Origin: Candidatus Cloacimonadota bacterium
GTDB lineage: Bacteria > UBA4055
Direction of reading: 5' to 3'
Assembly (NCBI GenBank): GCA_002742935.1
Contig: PDON01000031.1
Span: 1 to 42,810, forward strand
DNA: 42,810 nucleotides
Of the stretch, positions 17,965 to 26,861 are shown in pieces. How positions within the stretch are numbered: position 1 is the stretch's first letter; each line of letters opens with the position of its first letter. The position numbers were made by a program, and so were the translations under genes. The notes under the pieces are model-generated. The model did no database searches. It was not told the origin of the DNA and was given only the letters and a program-made list of their open reading frames with translations.

Positions 17965-18088
17965 CTATAAATCCTAAATAAAGTTTACTATAGGTTCCCG
18001 TTGTAGAGAAGAGTATAAAATATATAAAGAATAAGATTAAATAGTAGAGGTTAGATCATAAAGATATTTATTCTCTAATTCTAAAAAT

Positions 18089-19669
18089 TTACATATCTAA
18101 AAGCTGGCTGATAGTTTTAGTTTTATACTCTTTAATATTTCTCTCCTCTTTATCGAAAGCTACACCAACACAAAGTATATCTCTTTTATCACTTAGATAA
18201 GGCTCATAATATTTTTTTTCTTTTATCTGTCTGAGTGCTGAATTAGAACTACTCATTTTAAACTCCATTACAAAAATATAGTTTTTTGTAAAGAGGACAG
18301 CATCAACTCTACCATGATTTGTTTGTTTTTCTATATCTATAATATCTGCTTTTAATAATTTTAAAATTAGATAAATTACAGTATGATAGTACCTTTCATT
18401 TTCTTTGGAAAATATTGTACTCGGTATATTAGCATAAATTGTTTTTAAGTTTAGGATAAAACTTTTAATATCATTGATCTCTAACTCTTTCTGTAATCCT
18501 TTTGTCAACTCAAAGAGATCTGTTTTATCAAAACCTGTAAACTCCCCTATGAGATAATCATAGAAAGAATCTTTTACCTCTTTGTTAGGATATGCCAGTT
18601 TATAACTTTCAGAAAGATCGTTAGGGTCTACTTTTTTATCCTTTATTGTTAAATACCCTGCTTGAAATAGTAAAAGAGTAGTATCAATATTGTCTAAATC
18701 ATAAGAATCAAACACCCCTCTTTTAATCTCAAAAGATCTCTCAAATTTATCTATGTCAATATTTTTCTCTCGTATCATCTTTATTAAAAATGTCGGAGTC
18801 CCTGAGTTAAACCAATAGTTATTAAATGATAAACTTTCAAATAGATTTAAAACGGAGTATGGATTGTACATAAAGCTCTTACCATCCCAGCTATATCCAT
18901 TGTACCATAGTTTGATAAATCCCAATAGTTTATCTCTATCAATATTAAATTTTTTCTCTATTTTGATTAAATAGTCAGAGTAGTTTTCAACAATCTCTTT
19001 TTCAGTGTATCCTGTAATCTGAGAGTATTTTTCGCTTAATGTAATATCTGTTAAATTATTAAGTTCACTAAAAAAAGAGACTTTACTAAACTTAGAAACT
19101 CCAGTAATAAATAGGAACTTAATATATTTATCGCTATCCTTTATTATAGAGTAGAAATCTTTCAAAATCTCTCTATTTATGTTAGCCATTCTATTACTAT
19201 CCTTTCCAAGATAATCAATTATTGGCTTATCATATTCATCAATTAAGATTACAACAGGATTTTTTTGGCTCAAAGCTATTATCAATTCCCTAAATTTTAG
19301 GGAGTAACCACTCTTTTTAAGAGTAATTTTGTAATTTTTTGCAATATCATTAATAATTATCTCAAGAGCTTCTTTTAAGGTGTAAGTATCAAGTCCAATA
19401 CCTGATAAACTTATTTTTATAACTGGATATTTTTCTTCAAAGTTCCACTTATCATAGATCCAAGTTTCTTTAAAAAGTTGTTTATTACCTAAAAATATCC
19501 CTTCTATTGTATTTACAAGTAGAGATTTTCCAAATCTTCTTGGACGAGAGAGAAAACAATATTTATTTGATTTGATTAATGAATCTATTATTTCTGTTTT
19601 ATCAACATATATTAAATTGTTTTTGGGGAATTCAGATAGTTCTTGTATTCCTAATCCTAGCTTTTTCAT
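18089..19669 (-). CDS. AAA-ATPase-like protein with C-terminal PD-(D/E)XK nuclease domain
   Basis: A 526-residue member of the AAA-ATPase-like plus DUF1703 group, abundant in Bacteroidetes-like and candidate-phylum genomes. Walker A is SRPRRFGKS (41-49, K48) and Walker B is ILIDEYD (D144, E145). The C-terminal nuclease fold has D456 (GRVDAVLF) and E469-x-K471 (VMEFKM), an intact D...ExK site. Function is not settled; mobile-element, DNA-repair and toxin-like roles have all been suggested for related proteins. All key residues are present, so it is probably active. It stands alone, with a dispersed repeat directly upstream. Confidence 0.92.
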   Translation of the reverse strand: MKKLGLGIQELSEFPKNNLIYVDKTEIIDSLIKSNKYCFLSRPRRFGKSLLVNTIEGIFLGNKQLFKETWIYDKWNFEEKYPVIKISLSGIGLDTYTLKEALEIIINDIAKNYKITLKKSGYSLKFRELIIALSQKNPVVILIDEYDKPIIDYLGKDSNRMANINREILKDFYSIIKDSDKYIKFLFITGVSKFSKVSFFSELNNLTDITLSEKYSQITGYTEKEIVENYSDYLIKIEKKFNIDRDKLLGFIKLWYNGYSWDGKSFMYNPYSVLNLFESLSFNNYWFNSGTPTFLIKMIREKNIDIDKFERSFEIKRGVFDSYDLDNIDTTLLLFQAGYLTIKDKKVDPNDLSESYKLAYPNKEVKDSFYDYLIGEFTGFDKTDLFELTKGLQKELEINDIKSFILNLKTIYANIPSTIFSKENERYYHTVIYLILKLLKADIIDIEKQTNHGRVDAVLFTKNYIFVMEFKMSSSNSALRQIKEKKYYEPYLSDKRDILCVGVAFDKEERNIKEYKTKTISQLLDM

Positions 19670-19777
19670 ATAAAATATAGCTCCAAGCAGTTATCTTTTA
19701 TCTAAGATAATAATAATTGCTTTTGATATAAATAAAAATATTTTTCTACATTTAAACAGAGTGCCTGCCAACTTCGC

Positions 19778-19857
19778 ATTACTGCGTCATCGATTTTTTC
19801 TGCAATGGATCGCATAAAAAATCAATTCCTTGTACTACTCGTTTCTAGCCAGTCTGA
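19778..19857 (-). repeat. dispersed repeat family B, copy 1 (compact form)
   Basis: The reverse complement matches 37102-37206. The first 45 bases (from TCAGACTGGCTAGAAACGAG) are identical, as is TGCAGAAAAAATC and, with changes, the CAGTAAT end. This copy lacks a 25-base segment found in the other. It can fold: GATTTTTT pairs with AAAAAATC, and CGCA-GTAA-TGCG forms a small hairpin at the edge (19775-19786). It lies between the AAA/PD-(D/E)XK gene and the zinc-ribbon membrane protein. Confidence 0.8.
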
Positions 19858-19872
19858 CTTTTTAAGGGAATC

Positions 19873-20520
19873 TCATTTAAAGAGGGCTTTTTTCTCTCTC
19901 TTATTATTAAACAGTTTCATTGTGTAGCCAAAAATAACCCCTCCAATAATAGAGGCTATAACCCCTCCAACTAAGCTTTTTAAGGTTATCTCTTTATCGT
20001 AGAAAAAGTAGGGAAGTATTATAGAGTTGATTAGAAATATAAAAGTAGCCCAAACCATTCCGGACATAAACCAATTTTTTTCGCTAAATGGATTATCAGT
20101 TTTTTTTATACTAACATTCTGATACCTTTTAGGTTGTTTTTCTAGCCATCTTCTCTTCAAGCTTTCTCTAAACCACCCCCAAATTGGATATGTTATCAAA
20201 AGTAGTAAGAAAGTTGTTAGGTTTGTTAAACAAGGGATTATCTTTCCACACTCTTTACAATAGAGTCCAAACCAATTTTTAAATGATGTTCTATTCTCCA
20301 ATGCCCAAACTCTGCTATCGTGAATAGTTTTACAATGAGGGCAAGGAACAAAGGATCTTTCAAACCTAGGTTTATCAATAGTTTTATCTTCTATGCTAAT
20401 CTTGGGTATTCTCTGTCCTAAAATTAGTTCATTAATTGCTAGAGCTGGATTTAAGATCCAATGTAAAACCATCCAGTTCTTCCAAGTGTAAACCTTATAT
20501 CTCTTTTCATCAAATTTCAT
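19873..20520 (-). CDS. hypothetical membrane protein with zinc ribbon
   Basis: Unknown function, 215 residues. A CPHC...CKEC pair (about residues 59-62 and 88-91) forms a likely zinc ribbon. It is followed by hydrophobic helices near 96-116, 150-170 and 178-200. The N-terminal text (WKNWMVLHWILNPALAINEL) resembles hypothetical proteins I recall from Bacteroidetes, where no role is known. It begins 20 bases after the sialidase stop, so it is probably co-transcribed with it. Confidence 0.8.
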   Translation of the reverse strand: MKFDEKRYKVYTWKNWMVLHWILNPALAINELILGQRIPKISIEDKTIDKPRFERSFVPCPHCKTIHDSRVWALENRTSFKNWFGLYCKECGKIIPCLTNLTTFLLLLITYPIWGWFRESLKRRWLEKQPKRYQNVSIKKTDNPFSEKNWFMSGMVWATFIFLINSIILPYFFYDKEITLKSLVGGVIASIIGGVIFGYTMKLFNNKREKKALFK

Positions 20521-20540
20521 ATTAAGATATCCTAATACAG

Positions 20541-21665
20541 TTATCTTTTATCTACATATTTATCTTTTCCATCGGTCAGCCATTCTAAGCTAAACTTAAC
20601 AAATACATTATCCTTATACTCATCTCTTTCAAAAAACAGTCCAATATCCCCATTTTTAAGAATAGTCATTGATGAGTAAGCTGAACTTCCTTCATAAATG
20701 GTTTTCCCTTTTGTCCAAGTTTTCCCTTCATCATAACTTATTCTAACAGTCATATTCTTTCTATCGGTTTTATCATTTGCATTGGAAAATAGAATCCTAT
20801 CCTTGTCAGAACCACTGTCTATTGAACTATACCTAACTATACTTGCATTACAACCCGGGTCAACTAGTGTAGGATCAGGTTTTGATACCCAAGTTTTTCC
20901 TTCATCGTTAGATATATGAACATATCTATAACCTGCACCACCGTTTATACGGCTATTTACCATCCAACTACCATCAATTAGCTCAACTACCTTTGACTCA
21001 TCACCATTTTCTATTGGAGTATCGATTAAATACCAGCTCTCTCCATGATCTTTACTAGCAAAAAGGTGGAGATGGTTTTTCAAATTTACCATAGTGTGAA
21101 CCAATTTTCCACTACTAGTTTGAATCCCTCTTCCTGAAGTAATAAATTTAAAATCTTTATGCCACTCCGGTTTTGCAATCTGTGAGGTTATATCAACCGG
21201 CTCGCTCCATGTTTTACCATTATCAACACTTTTTGTTACTCTCAAGTAGTAAACATCCTTCTCATTATCTAAATCCATAAAGTTAAAGAATAGAAAAACA
21301 GTTCCTGTAACCTTATCTACAATCATAGATGGATCTGATGCTGACTTTCCTAGAGGATAGTTAACTATAGTTTCAATCTCAGACCAAGAATCTCCATTAT
21401 CACTGCTTCGTCTCATAACGATATTTATATCTCGATTCCATTTTAGATCTCCACATGAAGGAACTCTTTCATCAATAGTAGCAATGAGATCTCCATTTGG
21501 TGCTGTTACTATAGAAGGTATTCTATAGCATCCAATTTTTTTATCTGTTTTAGTCTCAAATAAACTCTTAAAAATTGGTGTGTTCTCCATATTTTCTTTA
21601 CCTCCTATCATAGGGGAAGCTGTTAATGATATTGTTGCTAAAATAATCATGTATAAAATTTTCAT
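20541..21665 (-). CDS. secreted exo-alpha-sialidase (GH33)
   Basis: Neuraminidase that releases terminal sialic acids. The YRIP motif with its binding Arg is at about 47-50, and at least five Asp boxes (for example SSDNGDSW, SVDNGKTW, SNDEGKTW, SYDEGKTW) mark a six-bladed propeller. An Asp just before the first Asp box (NRDINIV) fits the acid/base residue. I place the start at ATG 21665 (374 residues): AAGGAG lies a few bases upstream and a signal peptide (MKILYMIILATISLTAS) follows at once. The frame is open to 21779, but that extension precedes the signal. No sialic-acid uptake genes are nearby. Confidence 0.91.
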   Translation of the reverse strand: MKILYMIILATISLTASPMIGGKENMENTPIFKSLFETKTDKKIGCYRIPSIVTAPNGDLIATIDERVPSCGDLKWNRDINIVMRRSSDNGDSWSEIETIVNYPLGKSASDPSMIVDKVTGTVFLFFNFMDLDNEKDVYYLRVTKSVDNGKTWSEPVDITSQIAKPEWHKDFKFITSGRGIQTSSGKLVHTMVNLKNHLHLFASKDHGESWYLIDTPIENGDESKVVELIDGSWMVNSRINGGAGYRYVHISNDEGKTWVSKPDPTLVDPGCNASIVRYSSIDSGSDKDRILFSNANDKTDRKNMTVRISYDEGKTWTKGKTIYEGSSAYSSMTILKNGDIGLFFERDEYKDNVFVKFSLEWLTDGKDKYVDKR

Positions 21666-21838
21666 TTTGATCTCCTTGTCCATTAATTTTAAGTTCGTTT
21701 TTATGCCTTCTATTTTAAACATTTTTGAAAAGTCTGATAGAACTATTCTCATTTTAGTATCAATAAACTTTTTTTTCAAGAGTTTTTTAAATGGGATCTA
21801 CTAAAAAAGGCAGGAAAAAACTACTTTCAGCAATACCT

Positions 21839-21936
21839 ATTTTACAATGTAAAATAAAACAATGAAAAATATTTTTCACGAGTAGTTAAAACATTCCTTA
21901 CTAAAAAGGTATTGCAATTAGCTAACTTATTAGCTA
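21839..21936. promoter_or_regulatory. cluster of palindromes in the hydrogenase-sialidase intergenic region
   Basis: The 355-base gap between the divergent sialidase and hydrogenase-like genes holds three symmetric elements. ATTTTACA-A-TGTAAAAT is at 21839-21855, the perfect 16-mer TGAAAAATATTTTTCA is at 21863-21878, and ATTAGCTA occurs twice, 12 bases apart (21917 and 21929). They look like regulator binding sites. No sigma-54 or other named site is evident, and AT-rich sequence makes some palindromes expected by chance. Confidence 0.4.
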
Positions 21937-22020
21937 TTTATACTATTCGTTAAAAAGTGATATGAAAAGGTTTATCTTTTTTATAAATTGTTATAAACAG
22001 AACAAATTTTAGGATCTATT

Positions 22021-24153
22021 ATGAGTAAATTGCCACCACTTTATACGGAAGAGTTTGATTGCAAAGGTTGTAATAAATGTATAAGAGAGTGTAATACCAG
22101 AGCCATAACTTATGAAAATAACCATGCGAGAATTTTACAGGAAAGGTGTGTCTTTGGTGGAAGATGTGCAATTATATGCCCTGCTCAAGCAAACAAGATA
22201 AGATCCGATATTGATGAGGTTAAAGATCTTCTAAATTCGGGAGCAAAGGTTTATGTTAGTTTGGATCAATCATATCTTTCAGATTTTCCAAATTTGGATT
22301 ATAAGAAACTTATAAAATCAATTAAAAGATTGGGTTTTGAAGAGGTTTCTGAAACCAGTATAGGAATGCAAGAACTCGTAGCTCACATGAAGGATTTTAT
22401 GAGAGAGAAAAAGGAGGGGGTGTTTCTTCTTTCTGCATGTCCTACAACAAATATGATGATTGATAAATATCATCCAAACCACTCTAAAAGAATCTTCCCT
22501 TTTAAATCCCACTTTTTAACTCATGCAGAGATTCTCAGAAAGATGTATGGGGATGATATTAAGGTGGTTTATATAGGGACTTGTCTTTCCGTAAAGGTTG
22601 AATCTGATGAAAATAAAGAACTTCTCAATAATACTTTAACATTTAAAAATTTGAGAGAATGGTTTAAAAGTGAAAATATTGATCCCTATAAAGAGGAGAT
22701 TGATAACTCTCTTGATTTTGTTCCTTACAAATGCAGCAGTAATATTGAGTACACTGTTTCCGGAGGGATTAAAAATGAACTTATGAGATGTGGAGAGTTT
22801 AAGAATATTAACTTTATGAAATACTCTTCAGTGAATAATATAAAGAAAGCTCTATCCGGTATTGACGCTCTTTCAAAGAGAGGAAGCTTTTTTATAGAAA
22901 TTTTTGCATGTCCCGGAGGTTGTATCTACGGTCCCGGATCAAGAGATGAGTCTATCTCCGTTAAAGAGGGGGAGGTTGTACTCCATACGAGTAAAAATAA
23001 ATATACAAATGGCTATGTAAAAAAACTCAACTCAATTATACCTAGAAATATCTATAAAAAAGTTACTTTGGCAAAATATGATGAAAAAGAGCTTTCCAAA
23101 GCTTTAAAAACTTTGGGTATTAATTCAAAAGAGGAGGAGGTAGATTGTGCCGGATGTGGATTTAATACCTGTAGAGAGTTTGCTTGGGCGTTGCTTGATG
23201 GAATGGCAAAGCCAACTATGTGTAAAACATTCAGTAATAAAATTTTGGTAAGACTTAAAATAAAGGATAAAGATCTTAAAGAGAATCTAAACTTACATCA
23301 AGAGATTATCGACTCTGTACCAATACCAATTTTTTATAGAAAACAGGATGGAACATTTCTTGGATGTAACAGGTCATATGAAGATCTTAGGGGTAAGAAA
23401 CGAGAAGATATAGTTGGAAAAAGCGTATATGATCTATACCAAAGTAACGATGCAAAACTCTCAAATAAGATGGATAAAATATTAATGGAGGATCAAGTAA
23501 CCCAAGTTTATGAACATACTGTTACCAAAAAAGAGGGTGATATGCATCTTTTATACAACAAGGGTGTTTATAAAGATACAGATAATAAGGTTGCAGGTAT
23601 TGTAGGAGCTATTTTAGATATTACCGACAGAGAAAATTTTAGAATAGAGCTTGAAAAAGCCAAAGAGCTCGCAGAACTTTCAGTTTCTCTTTTAAAAGCG
23701 ATTCCGGCAGGAATTGTAATGGTTGATGAAGATTTAAAAATTATAGACAGTAACCATAGTTTTGCTTCAATAGCGGGAGAAGAGATTGAGGATCTATTTG
23801 AGTTTAATCCGGGATTAAAGGGTGCAGATATTACCAAGATTGTCGATTTTCATAAATATTTTAGCTCTGTTTTCCAAAATGGAGAAAATATTCTAAAGAA
23901 GGATATAAAAATTAATGGAAAGATCTATGAGGTATCATTCTATACAATATCAGATCAAAAGGTTGTGGGAGCTGTTCTCCTTGATATGTCAAACCCTTCA
24001 TTAAGAAATGAGGAGGTTATTGAAAGAACTGAGGAGGTTATAAAGAGAAACTTAGATACCGTTCACAAGATAGCTTATCTTCTAGGTGAAAATGCTGCAA
24101 AGACCGAAGATATGCTAGGTTCTATAATTGAGATCTATAAAAGTGGAAAATAG
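22021..24153 (+). CDS. [FeFe]-hydrogenase-like sensor with ferredoxin, Fe-S and PAS domains
   Basis: A 710-residue protein of the putative sensory [FeFe]-hydrogenase type (group C/HydS-like). Order: ferredoxin region (C14, C17, C20, C24; then C43, C49, C53), hydrogenase large-subunit domain, a CxxCGxxxC...C Fe-S motif (C376, C379, C384, C401), two PAS domains (about 421-535 and 545-655) and a helical tail. H-cluster ligands are C140 (SACPTT), C188 (IGTCLS) and C297/C301 (ACPGGC). The proton-transfer Cys of catalytic enzymes is Ala here, as in other sensory forms. The second ferredoxin motif has Gly46 where Cys is expected. It precedes a SpoIIE phosphatase by three bases, the usual partner. 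Likely senses H2 or redox state in the cytoplasm. Confidence 0.9.
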   Translation: MSKLPPLYTEEFDCKGCNKCIRECNTRAITYENNHARILQERCVFGGRCAIICPAQANKIRSDIDEVKDLLNSGAKVYVSLDQSYLSDFPNLDYKKLIKSIKRLGFEEVSETSIGMQELVAHMKDFMREKKEGVFLLSACPTTNMMIDKYHPNHSKRIFPFKSHFLTHAEILRKMYGDDIKVVYIGTCLSVKVESDENKELLNNTLTFKNLREWFKSENIDPYKEEIDNSLDFVPYKCSSNIEYTVSGGIKNELMRCGEFKNINFMKYSSVNNIKKALSGIDALSKRGSFFIEIFACPGGCIYGPGSRDESISVKEGEVVLHTSKNKYTNGYVKKLNSIIPRNIYKKVTLAKYDEKELSKALKTLGINSKEEEVDCAGCGFNTCREFAWALLDGMAKPTMCKTFSNKILVRLKIKDKDLKENLNLHQEIIDSVPIPIFYRKQDGTFLGCNRSYEDLRGKKREDIVGKSVYDLYQSNDAKLSNKMDKILMEDQVTQVYEHTVTKKEGDMHLLYNKGVYKDTDNKVAGIVGAILDITDRENFRIELEKAKELAELSVSLLKAIPAGIVMVDEDLKIIDSNHSFASIAGEEIEDLFEFNPGLKGADITKIVDFHKYFSSVFQNGENILKKDIKINGKIYEVSFYTISDQKVVGAVLLDMSNPSLRNEEVIERTEEVIKRNLDTVHKIAYLLGENAAKTEDMLGSIIEIYKSGK

Positions 24154-24156
24154 AGT

Positions 24157-25347
24157 ATGAAGAGAGATAGGAGTTATTTTACCGATATATATTGTGATCA
24201 GAGACATAAAACGGGGAAATATTGCTTTGGAGATGTTTTTTTGAACAGGAGGATAAAGGAGGAGGGTAGGACTCTTCTCGTTCTTTCCGATGGTATGGGT
24301 AGTGGTGCTAAAGCGAATGTATTAGCTACTTTAACAGCTTCTATGAGTATCAATTTTAATCTTTCGAAGGGTAGATTAAAAGAGGTTTCAGAGATAATCA
24401 TGGATACTCTTCCCGTATGTAGTGTTAGAAGAATTAGTTATAGTACCTTTACAATTGTGGAGATAGAAAATGATGGAACTACCCACTTGGTTGAGTTTGA
24501 TAATCCTAAAGCTATAGTGATAAGGAGGGGTAAACTTCTTGATCTCGACTATGAAAAAATAGTTCTTGGAGGTTCTAAACATGCGGGAAGGGTTATGACC
24601 TACACAAACTTTATGCCTCAAATAGGTGATAGAGTTGTTTTCTGGAGTGACGGTGTAACCCAAAGTGGAACGGGAAGTAAAAGATTACCTCTTGGTTGGG
24701 GTTTAAAAGATCTTACAGATTTTGTACTAAATATAGTCTCATCCGATAAAGATATATCCTCCAGAAGGCTTTCAAAAAAGGTTATAAACAGAGCTGTACA
24801 AAACGATATCTTTAAACCTAAAGATGATATAAGTGTTGTTTCAATATTTTATAGAAAGCCACGAAAACTCCTAATCTGTACAGGACCTCCCTATGAGAAA
24901 TCAAAGGATTATCAGTTTGCAAAAGAGGTAGAAAGTTTTAATGGTGAAAGAATTATATGTGGAGGAACTACAACAGATATATTGATAAGAGAGCTTGATC
25001 TTAAAGTTGAATCTGAGATGAAAGTAACGGATAGAGAACTTCCCCCTATCTCATTTATTGAGGGTTTTGAGCTTGTTACTGAAGGGGTTATGACTCTCGA
25101 TAAGGTTTTGAGATTGCTTGAAAATTTTGATGGAGAGGAGAATCTCCAAAATGGTCCTGCCGATAAAATAATAAAACATATTATAAGTAATGATGAGATC
25201 TATTTCTTGACCGGAAGCAGATTGAACGAAACAAACTTTGACCCCTCTTTAGAAAATGAGATGAAGATTAGAAAATATATTGTTGAAAGAATAAAGGAAA
25301 TTTTAGAGGAAAAACTTATTAAACATGTAAAAATTAAATTTATTTAA
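24157..25347 (+). CDS. SpoIIE/PP2C family protein phosphatase
   Basis: Predicted metal-dependent Ser/Thr phosphatase, 396 residues. Metal-binding acidic motifs are LSDGMGSG (about 47-54), FWSDGV and KDDISVV. A further C-terminal domain of about 160 residues (from RKLLICTGPPYE, with RIICGGTTTDI) follows and is typical of phosphatases encoded next to sensory [FeFe] hydrogenases. The gene starts three bases after the hydrogenase-like gene, with a weak ribosome site, so translation is likely coupled. Expected to pass the hydrogenase signal to a phosphoprotein target such as an anti-sigma-antagonist, none of which is encoded in this window (inference). Confidence 0.92.
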   Translation: MKRDRSYFTDIYCDQRHKTGKYCFGDVFLNRRIKEEGRTLLVLSDGMGSGAKANVLATLTASMSINFNLSKGRLKEVSEIIMDTLPVCSVRRISYSTFTIVEIENDGTTHLVEFDNPKAIVIRRGKLLDLDYEKIVLGGSKHAGRVMTYTNFMPQIGDRVVFWSDGVTQSGTGSKRLPLGWGLKDLTDFVLNIVSSDKDISSRRLSKKVINRAVQNDIFKPKDDISVVSIFYRKPRKLLICTGPPYEKSKDYQFAKEVESFNGERIICGGTTTDILIRELDLKVESEMKVTDRELPPISFIEGFELVTEGVMTLDKVLRLLENFDGEENLQNGPADKIIKHIISNDEIYFLTGSRLNETNFDPSLENEMKIRKYIVERIKEILEEKLIKHVKIKFI

Positions 25348-25355
25348 GGATTGGT

Positions 25356-26801
25356 ATGGAGTTTTTATCACTATTTGACAACTACTATATTGTTGCAATA
25401 TTTGGAGCTTTATTTGGTTCTTTTCTCAATGTGGTAATTTATAGAGTCCCAATAGGAAGGTCTATATCCTTTCCCCCATCATCCTGTACAGATTGTGGAG
25501 CAAGGATAAAATTTTATGATAATATTCCCATTATAAGCTATCTCTTTTTAAGAGGAAAATGTAGATCTTGCAAATCACATATAAGTATAAGATATCCACT
25601 TGTGGAGTTTACACATATGGTTATATATCTAATACTTTACAAAGCTTTGGGGTTCTCTCTAACACTTCTTGTGGCACTTCCATTTACATCTATACTCTTT
25701 GCTATCTCTGTTATAGATTTAGAGACCTTTACAATACCCGTAAAACTGCAAATAGCACTAATTACTACCTCCATAATCGGATTTATTTTAAACTACTTTT
25801 TCAACATAGTTAATCTTACACCATTAGAGATGATTTTGGGAGGGGTGGTAGGTTTTTCCATACCTTTCCTCATTGGAGTTATAGGTAAAATAATATTAAA
25901 ACAGATGGCAATGGGTGGTGGAGATATTTTTCTTCTTGCCTACGGTGGTATTCTCATAGGTTGGAAAAATACAATACTCTCATTTTTTATAGCTTCACTT
26001 TTAGGGGTTATTTTCTATTCCATTCCTGCCATAATTGAAAATTTTAAAAAAAATAGTAATACTATCTCACTGTCAAATAAAATAAAGTTGAGAGATAGAT
26101 TTTTAGATCTTTTACTAAATTACAAGCTGAAAGGTGAAAAGATTGAGTATAAACCATCATCTTTTGAGGAGGAGTTGACACTTTTTTTCTTCTACTATAT
26201 GACTGATACGGGGAGAAAGGGGGATAGTATATTAAAAGATTTGAAAGGAGGAACTGTTAAGGAGATTGAATCTGTTTTATCAAAAGATTTAGTTGGTTAC
26301 AGTGACTTTAATGAGAATCTTAAATTTTTGAAAGAGAAAAGCAAAAAGGTTAATCCTAAACTTTTTGAACTATTATCGACCATAGAACCGAGAACTGTTA
26401 ACATGATACCACTTAAAGAGCTTAAAGCTAATATAGAAAACTTAGAAGTAGATAAACTTTTAGAACTTCACAGAGCTTATCAATACAGCGGAAATAGTGT
26501 AGAGCAAAACTATATTGAGGAGTATTTTGTTAAAAACCATTTTGATAACAACTCGATACTTGAATCAATGGCTTATGATTTTTACAGTGATCAATATTTG
26601 AGAAAGTTTAATCAATATAACACTATCTTAGAGAGTAGAGAAAACAATCTCGATAGTTACTACTATAAACTAATTATCTATAAACTATATTTTTACAGAA
26701 GAAGATTGCCTCTGGGACCATATCTTTCAATAGGTATGGTTTTGACTCTTGTTTGGGGGGAACAATTGATAAGATGGTATCTCTCCATAATTTTACCATA
26801 A
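25356..26801 (+). CDS. A24 prepilin peptidase with large inserted domain
   Basis: Membrane aspartyl protease that cleaves and usually N-methylates type IV pilin-like precursors. N-terminal zinc motif C44-x2-C47...C69-x2-C72 marks the methylase-side domain. The catalytic aspartates are D121 (VIDLETFTIP) and D190 (GGGDIF). The usual enzyme is about 250-290 residues; this one is 481. The extra part, about residues 228-450, lies in the last cytoplasmic loop, because the canonical ending (LPLGPYLSIG...WGEQLIRWYL) is at the very C terminus. The insert is helical, charged and Tyr-rich, of unknown fold. AAGGATTGGT precedes ATG, eight bases after the phosphatase. Confidence 0.93.
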   Translation: MEFLSLFDNYYIVAIFGALFGSFLNVVIYRVPIGRSISFPPSSCTDCGARIKFYDNIPIISYLFLRGKCRSCKSHISIRYPLVEFTHMVIYLILYKALGFSLTLLVALPFTSILFAISVIDLETFTIPVKLQIALITTSIIGFILNYFFNIVNLTPLEMILGGVVGFSIPFLIGVIGKIILKQMAMGGGDIFLLAYGGILIGWKNTILSFFIASLLGVIFYSIPAIIENFKKNSNTISLSNKIKLRDRFLDLLLNYKLKGEKIEYKPSSFEEELTLFFFYYMTDTGRKGDSILKDLKGGTVKEIESVLSKDLVGYSDFNENLKFLKEKSKKVNPKLFELLSTIEPRTVNMIPLKELKANIENLEVDKLLELHRAYQYSGNSVEQNYIEEYFVKNHFDNNSILESMAYDFYSDQYLRKFNQYNTILESRENNLDSYYYKLIIYKLYFYRRRLPLGPYLSIGMVLTLVWGEQLIRWYLSIILP

Positions 26802-26826
26802 AAATTATTTTTTTTATGGATATGGG

Positions 26827-26855
26827 TTGACAAAATAATAATTTATTACTAAATT
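26827..26855 (+). promoter_or_regulatory. sigma-70-type promoter candidate
   Basis: TTGACA (26827-26832), exactly 17 bases, then TAAATT (26850-26855). The best consensus-like pair I found in the window. It would start transcription near 26862, ahead of the stem-loop and terminator below. Confidence 0.6.
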
Positions 26856-26861
26856 TCTACT

